Shown here: piece by piece, positions 60,753 through 64,000 of the stretch
Layout of the letters: every line of letters starts with the position of its first letter
How positions within the stretch are numbered: position 1 is the first letter of the stretch
NCBI GenBank assembly: GCA_021209875.1
Contig: JAGYVD010000003.1
Coordinates: 3,844,001 to 3,908,000, forward strand
DNA: 64,000 nt
DNA from: Rosellinia necatrix
Taxonomy: Eukaryota > Ascomycota > Sordariomycetes > Xylariales > Xylariaceae
Direction of reading: 5' to 3'
Translations under genes and position numbers: made by a program
Notes under the pieces: model-generated
The model's database searches: none
What the model saw: only the letters and a program-made list of their open reading frames with translations
What the model was told of the DNA's origin: nothing

Positions 60753-62301
60753 CTACTCACCCTCCCTAGAAGCAAAATAGTCAACGATTAACTTTTGTAC
60801 CGTGGTAGCGATCGTCTCAACATCGGCCGATGAAATGTTGTACGGAGGAGAGATGATGATGTGGTCTCCGTCCACACCATCAACCGTCCCCGACGACGGG
60901 TATACAGCAATGCAGTATGGCATGGTCAAGCCTAGTTCGGCCATTCCAAAAGCAACGCCGGCCGGACTAGGAAACGGCTTGTTCGTTGCCTTGTCCATGA
61001 CGAACTCAACCCCCCAAAATAGCCCACTACCACGGATATCGGCGACATTTGGGTGGCCCGCAAGGAGCTCGTTCAGTCTCTCCGAAAGCAGTCTGCCCAT
61101 ATTTGCGACGTTCCGAACCAGATTATCCTCCCGTATGATCTTTTGGACTTCGAGGGCAGCAGCACATGCAACCGGATGGCCTTGGTATGTATGGCCGTGG
61201 ACGAAGACACTATGCCGACGTCATTCTGTCAGGAGAGCCAATCCAGGGCGGGGGGGCTAGGTTTGTCGATACTTACCCAGTGCCTTGTTCAAAGGCTTCT
61301 ATCACTCTCTTGCTGGCAAGAACGCCCGCGATCGGCTGATATCCCCCGCCTAGGCATTTGCCGAGAGTCTGGATGTCAGGGGCAGCGTTATCATCCTGTT
61401 CCCAGGCATGATAAGTACCTGACCGTCCCATCCCGCACATGACCTCGTCGAGTATGAAAAGCGCGCCGTGCTTATCGCAAATCGCTTTCATGGCTCTCAG
61501 ATAGCCGGGGACAAAAGGGACGCAACCAAGGGCCTAGTCACTCGTTAGACCCGGCCACCGCGGGTTTTCAACTGGTCAAGCTTTTCACCTACTGCACCGA
61601 CAATGGGTTCTGCCACGAATGCACACACGGTTTTGGCCCCGACCCTCAGGAATTCTTGATCCAGTTCATCTGCGAGCCTTGCCACGTATTCTGAGTCGGC
61701 CTCGCCTACATGCTTATCTCGAAATGGGAAGCAACGGGAGACTTGAGAAATGCAATCGAGAAGCATTGGCTCAAACTTAGCCCGTCGTATCGCATGGCCG
61801 CCTAATGAGAGTGACCCTAGAGTTATCCCATGATACGAACTTTTCCGGGCTATAAATCGTATCCGGCTGGGCTCTGGCGGGACTTTCTCAAGATAATACT
61901 GCCTTGCCAACTTCATTGCAGCCTCCATTGCTTCCGAGCCTAATTTTCCCCTTCAGCTACAGGAAATTCTGGGCGAAGTTGATACACGTACCAGAGTTAA
62001 CTATGTATGCGCGTTTCATTATGCCATGGGTGGAGTCAACCAACTCCCGGCAAAGCTTCTCACAGGCATCCGTGGTGTAGAAGATGGTCGAACAATATGA
62101 TATTTGCTTGAGCTGAGCGGCGATGGCGTCGTGGACGCGGGTGTTGCCATGCCCAATACACGCAACAGCAGCGCCGCCAGAGGCGTCGAAGATTCTGCGC
62201 CCATCTTCCAGAATGACATAATTCCCTTCGCCGCCGACAATTCGAGGGAATTCAGCCTTCAGACTCCTATGTACGACAGCGGATGTAGTTGTGGCCGACA
62301 T
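60753..62301 (-). CDS. Class III PLP-dependent aminotransferase
   Basis: Class III (omega-type) aminotransferases move amino groups to keto acids or aldehydes using pyridoxal phosphate. Four exons (62301-61992, 61939-61593, 61533-61277, 61209-60753; introns 52, 59 and 67 nt) give 1371 nt and 456 residues with all phases closing. Joins restore IVNSGSEAMEAAMKLA, AEPIVGAALGCVPFVPGY and EQGTGGVFVHGHTYQGHP, all family motifs. ILDEVMCGMGRSG contains the cofactor-contacting Asp248, and TLGKCLGGGY the Schiff-base Lys278. There is no targeting peptide (start MSATTTSAVVHRSLK), so it is probably cytosolic. The length and the GHGNTRVHDAIAAQ start suit the broad fungal class III group annotated near GABA or beta-alanine aminotransferases. 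The substrate cannot be fixed from sequence alone. Confidence 0.9.
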
Positions 62302-64000
62302 ACTGGAATGGTTTCAACAGACGTCTTTCCTTTGGCCTTTCCTCAAGAGCCGATAACTCCAAGGTGCGGCAGCTATTTGATACTGAACACAAGTGCTCAG
62401 GAGCGTGTGCTTAGGGAACAAAGCCACCTCTTTAGCACTTCTAGCATGCCCTCGCATGTCCCATATCGCTATATTTATACCGATGGTGAATGGTTTCCAT
62501 AACACTTGGGTAATACAGATCACGCGTGCCCGGTGCCGGCCCGGTGTCTCGGAAAGCCATTGATTTCAAAGGCGAGAAATCCTATAACTACATGTCCATT
62601 CCCGATGTGGAGCTACTCTGTGTAGTACGATAAGGCTACTATGTATTTGGATCGTGCCACCAACTAGCCCCGGAATAGAAACAAAGCCTAGACTGGTGAT
62701 AGCTCAAGACGATGCACAGCATTATTATGTAATGTAGGCTGCCGTCCGTTGTGCCACGTCGTTTATGGTGACCGGGCCATCCCGTGTCCCGCCTACCTGG
62801 GATTACGCAGCTAGACAATGAACACCGACGTCACATTGTGCAACGGGGGTGACGGTGTGCAACGGCATGAGCAGAGGGACAGGCGTGTCGGGAGAAACAT
62901 GCCTAATTTACCGAGGACTCCTGGGCTCATACCCGACCCCACCCAAACGTGGTGCATTCCATTTTTCCCGTTAGTTACTCTCCCATAAACCCCTCTTCGA
63001 TCTTGCCGGCTTTCACTCACACCAGCCAGAACTAGTTCATAGTTCGGAGGACGACATCGCACCCTGAACATCATATTAGATTATACCTTAATTCTGCACT
63101 CAGGATATAACATAAAAAAACCATAGCGCCAAACATACACATTTACTGTTTCGCAACCGTTCTCGGGGAGTGTCCTTGTCTTCGGCGGAAGTACCTCTCA
63201 CCTTGTTCTAGTCAAGTTAGGGCACCATGAGTACATCACTAGGAGCCTTTCACCTGATATGGATGGGGTGCTTACATTATAGGGACACCTATCAGTTGTG
63301 CACTAGCCATGATAAAGATAGTTATGGACCCTGCGTTTTTGTATCTATCTATACTAGGGGATGTTGAGCCAACAAAGAGAAACCCCCCGAGCCAGCACTG
63401 GCTAATCCCCTGCTAACGGATACATAGGCAACTATCACTGATAACTTATTAGTGCCTAACAGTTACCGATCCAACCAGCCCTGCCTGTGTAGACAGGCGG
63501 AAAAAACTCTTAGTTCCCTTCGCAATGCAGCAGTACTGGTGAGAGTAATCTTAATTTGCTTGATCTAATTAATAGACCTCCAGCTCACTGGGACAGCTTC
63601 GCTGCTTTCGCCAAGGGTAAAGTATCAGCTCATGAATTTTCGACGGATGTTTCGGTTAATGAACTTGGGCTGAACATACCTTCAGATCCACTTGACAGGG
63701 TTCCCCTCCCTCCCGAACACTTGACCTAAACCCCGGACTCCAAAAGAGCTTAGATTATCTAGTCTATGCCTAATTAGCTTAGAATAACTAGTTACCAACC
63801 ATATGAGCTCTTCGGCCAGACACATACAGCACAAGTACAGAGCACACGCGCAACTGCAAGTTGCTAAATAGTACATACACTTGTTTGTCGGTTTTTTGTG
63901 ATTTCTTACATTGATAGAAGCCATATACTTGACTAATAAAGAAAATATTTACACCCGCGTCATGGACCGAAGAGCCTGCGAAGTCAGCAGATAGTTCTGA
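62302..64000. other. Upstream of aminotransferase gene to window end
   Basis: The left part should be the aminotransferase promoter. No ORF longer than about 130 codons, RNA gene or named repeat was recognised, and the dense TAGG/CCTA clusters seen upstream of other genes are absent. Confidence 0.5.

Overview
The window looks like nuclear chromosomal DNA of a filamentous ascomycete (Pezizomycotina, most likely a Sordariomycete). The signs are a CreA/Cre1-type glucose repressor, short introns (mostly 52-84 nt) with GTAAGT-like donors, CTAAC/CTGAC branch points and YAG acceptors, genes on both strands without operons, and intergenic DNA rich in microsatellites and palindromic TACCTAGGTA-type tracts. 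I recognised no tRNA, rRNA, CRISPR array or bacterial signal.

Layout. 1-2180: 3' part of the replicative helicase gene MCM3 (+), running off the left edge. 3535-6383: broken SNF2/RING helicase relic (+) with a possible MITE in one intron. 6384-19585: about 13 kb without a recognisable gene. 19586-20818: creA/cre1 (-). 20819-29336: a second gene-poor stretch. 29337-30913: a six-exon Rad51-paralogue gene (Rhp55/Rad55-like, +). 34429-37374: a four-exon membrane-anchored glycosidase-like protein (-). 39755-41195: a BTB-like plus bromodomain protein (+). 42581-46081: a large DUF676 lipase/serine esterase (-). 49830-52615: an RBR (RING1-IBR-RING2) ubiquitin ligase (+). 53447-54964: a single-pass S/T-rich membrane protein (-). 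58330-60283: exocyst subunit Exo70 (-). 60753-62301: a class III aminotransferase (-). 62302-64000: nothing recognised.

These are mostly unrelated housekeeping functions (replication, recombination, carbon repression, exocytosis, ubiquitin and lipid metabolism), so the window is not a metabolic gene cluster. I joined exons by hand. Every model given has splice phases that close and total coding lengths divisible by three, but no transcript or homology search was available.

I found no convincing new multi-gene system. The most interesting points are: a bromodomain with Trp in place of the acetyl-lysine-anchoring Asn, next to a BTB-like domain; clusters of palindromic TAGG/CCTA tracts upstream of several gene starts; a candidate 31-nt intron in the RBR gene; a glycosidase-like ectodomain fused to a type II membrane anchor; and creA standing alone in about 23 kb of otherwise gene-poor DNA.
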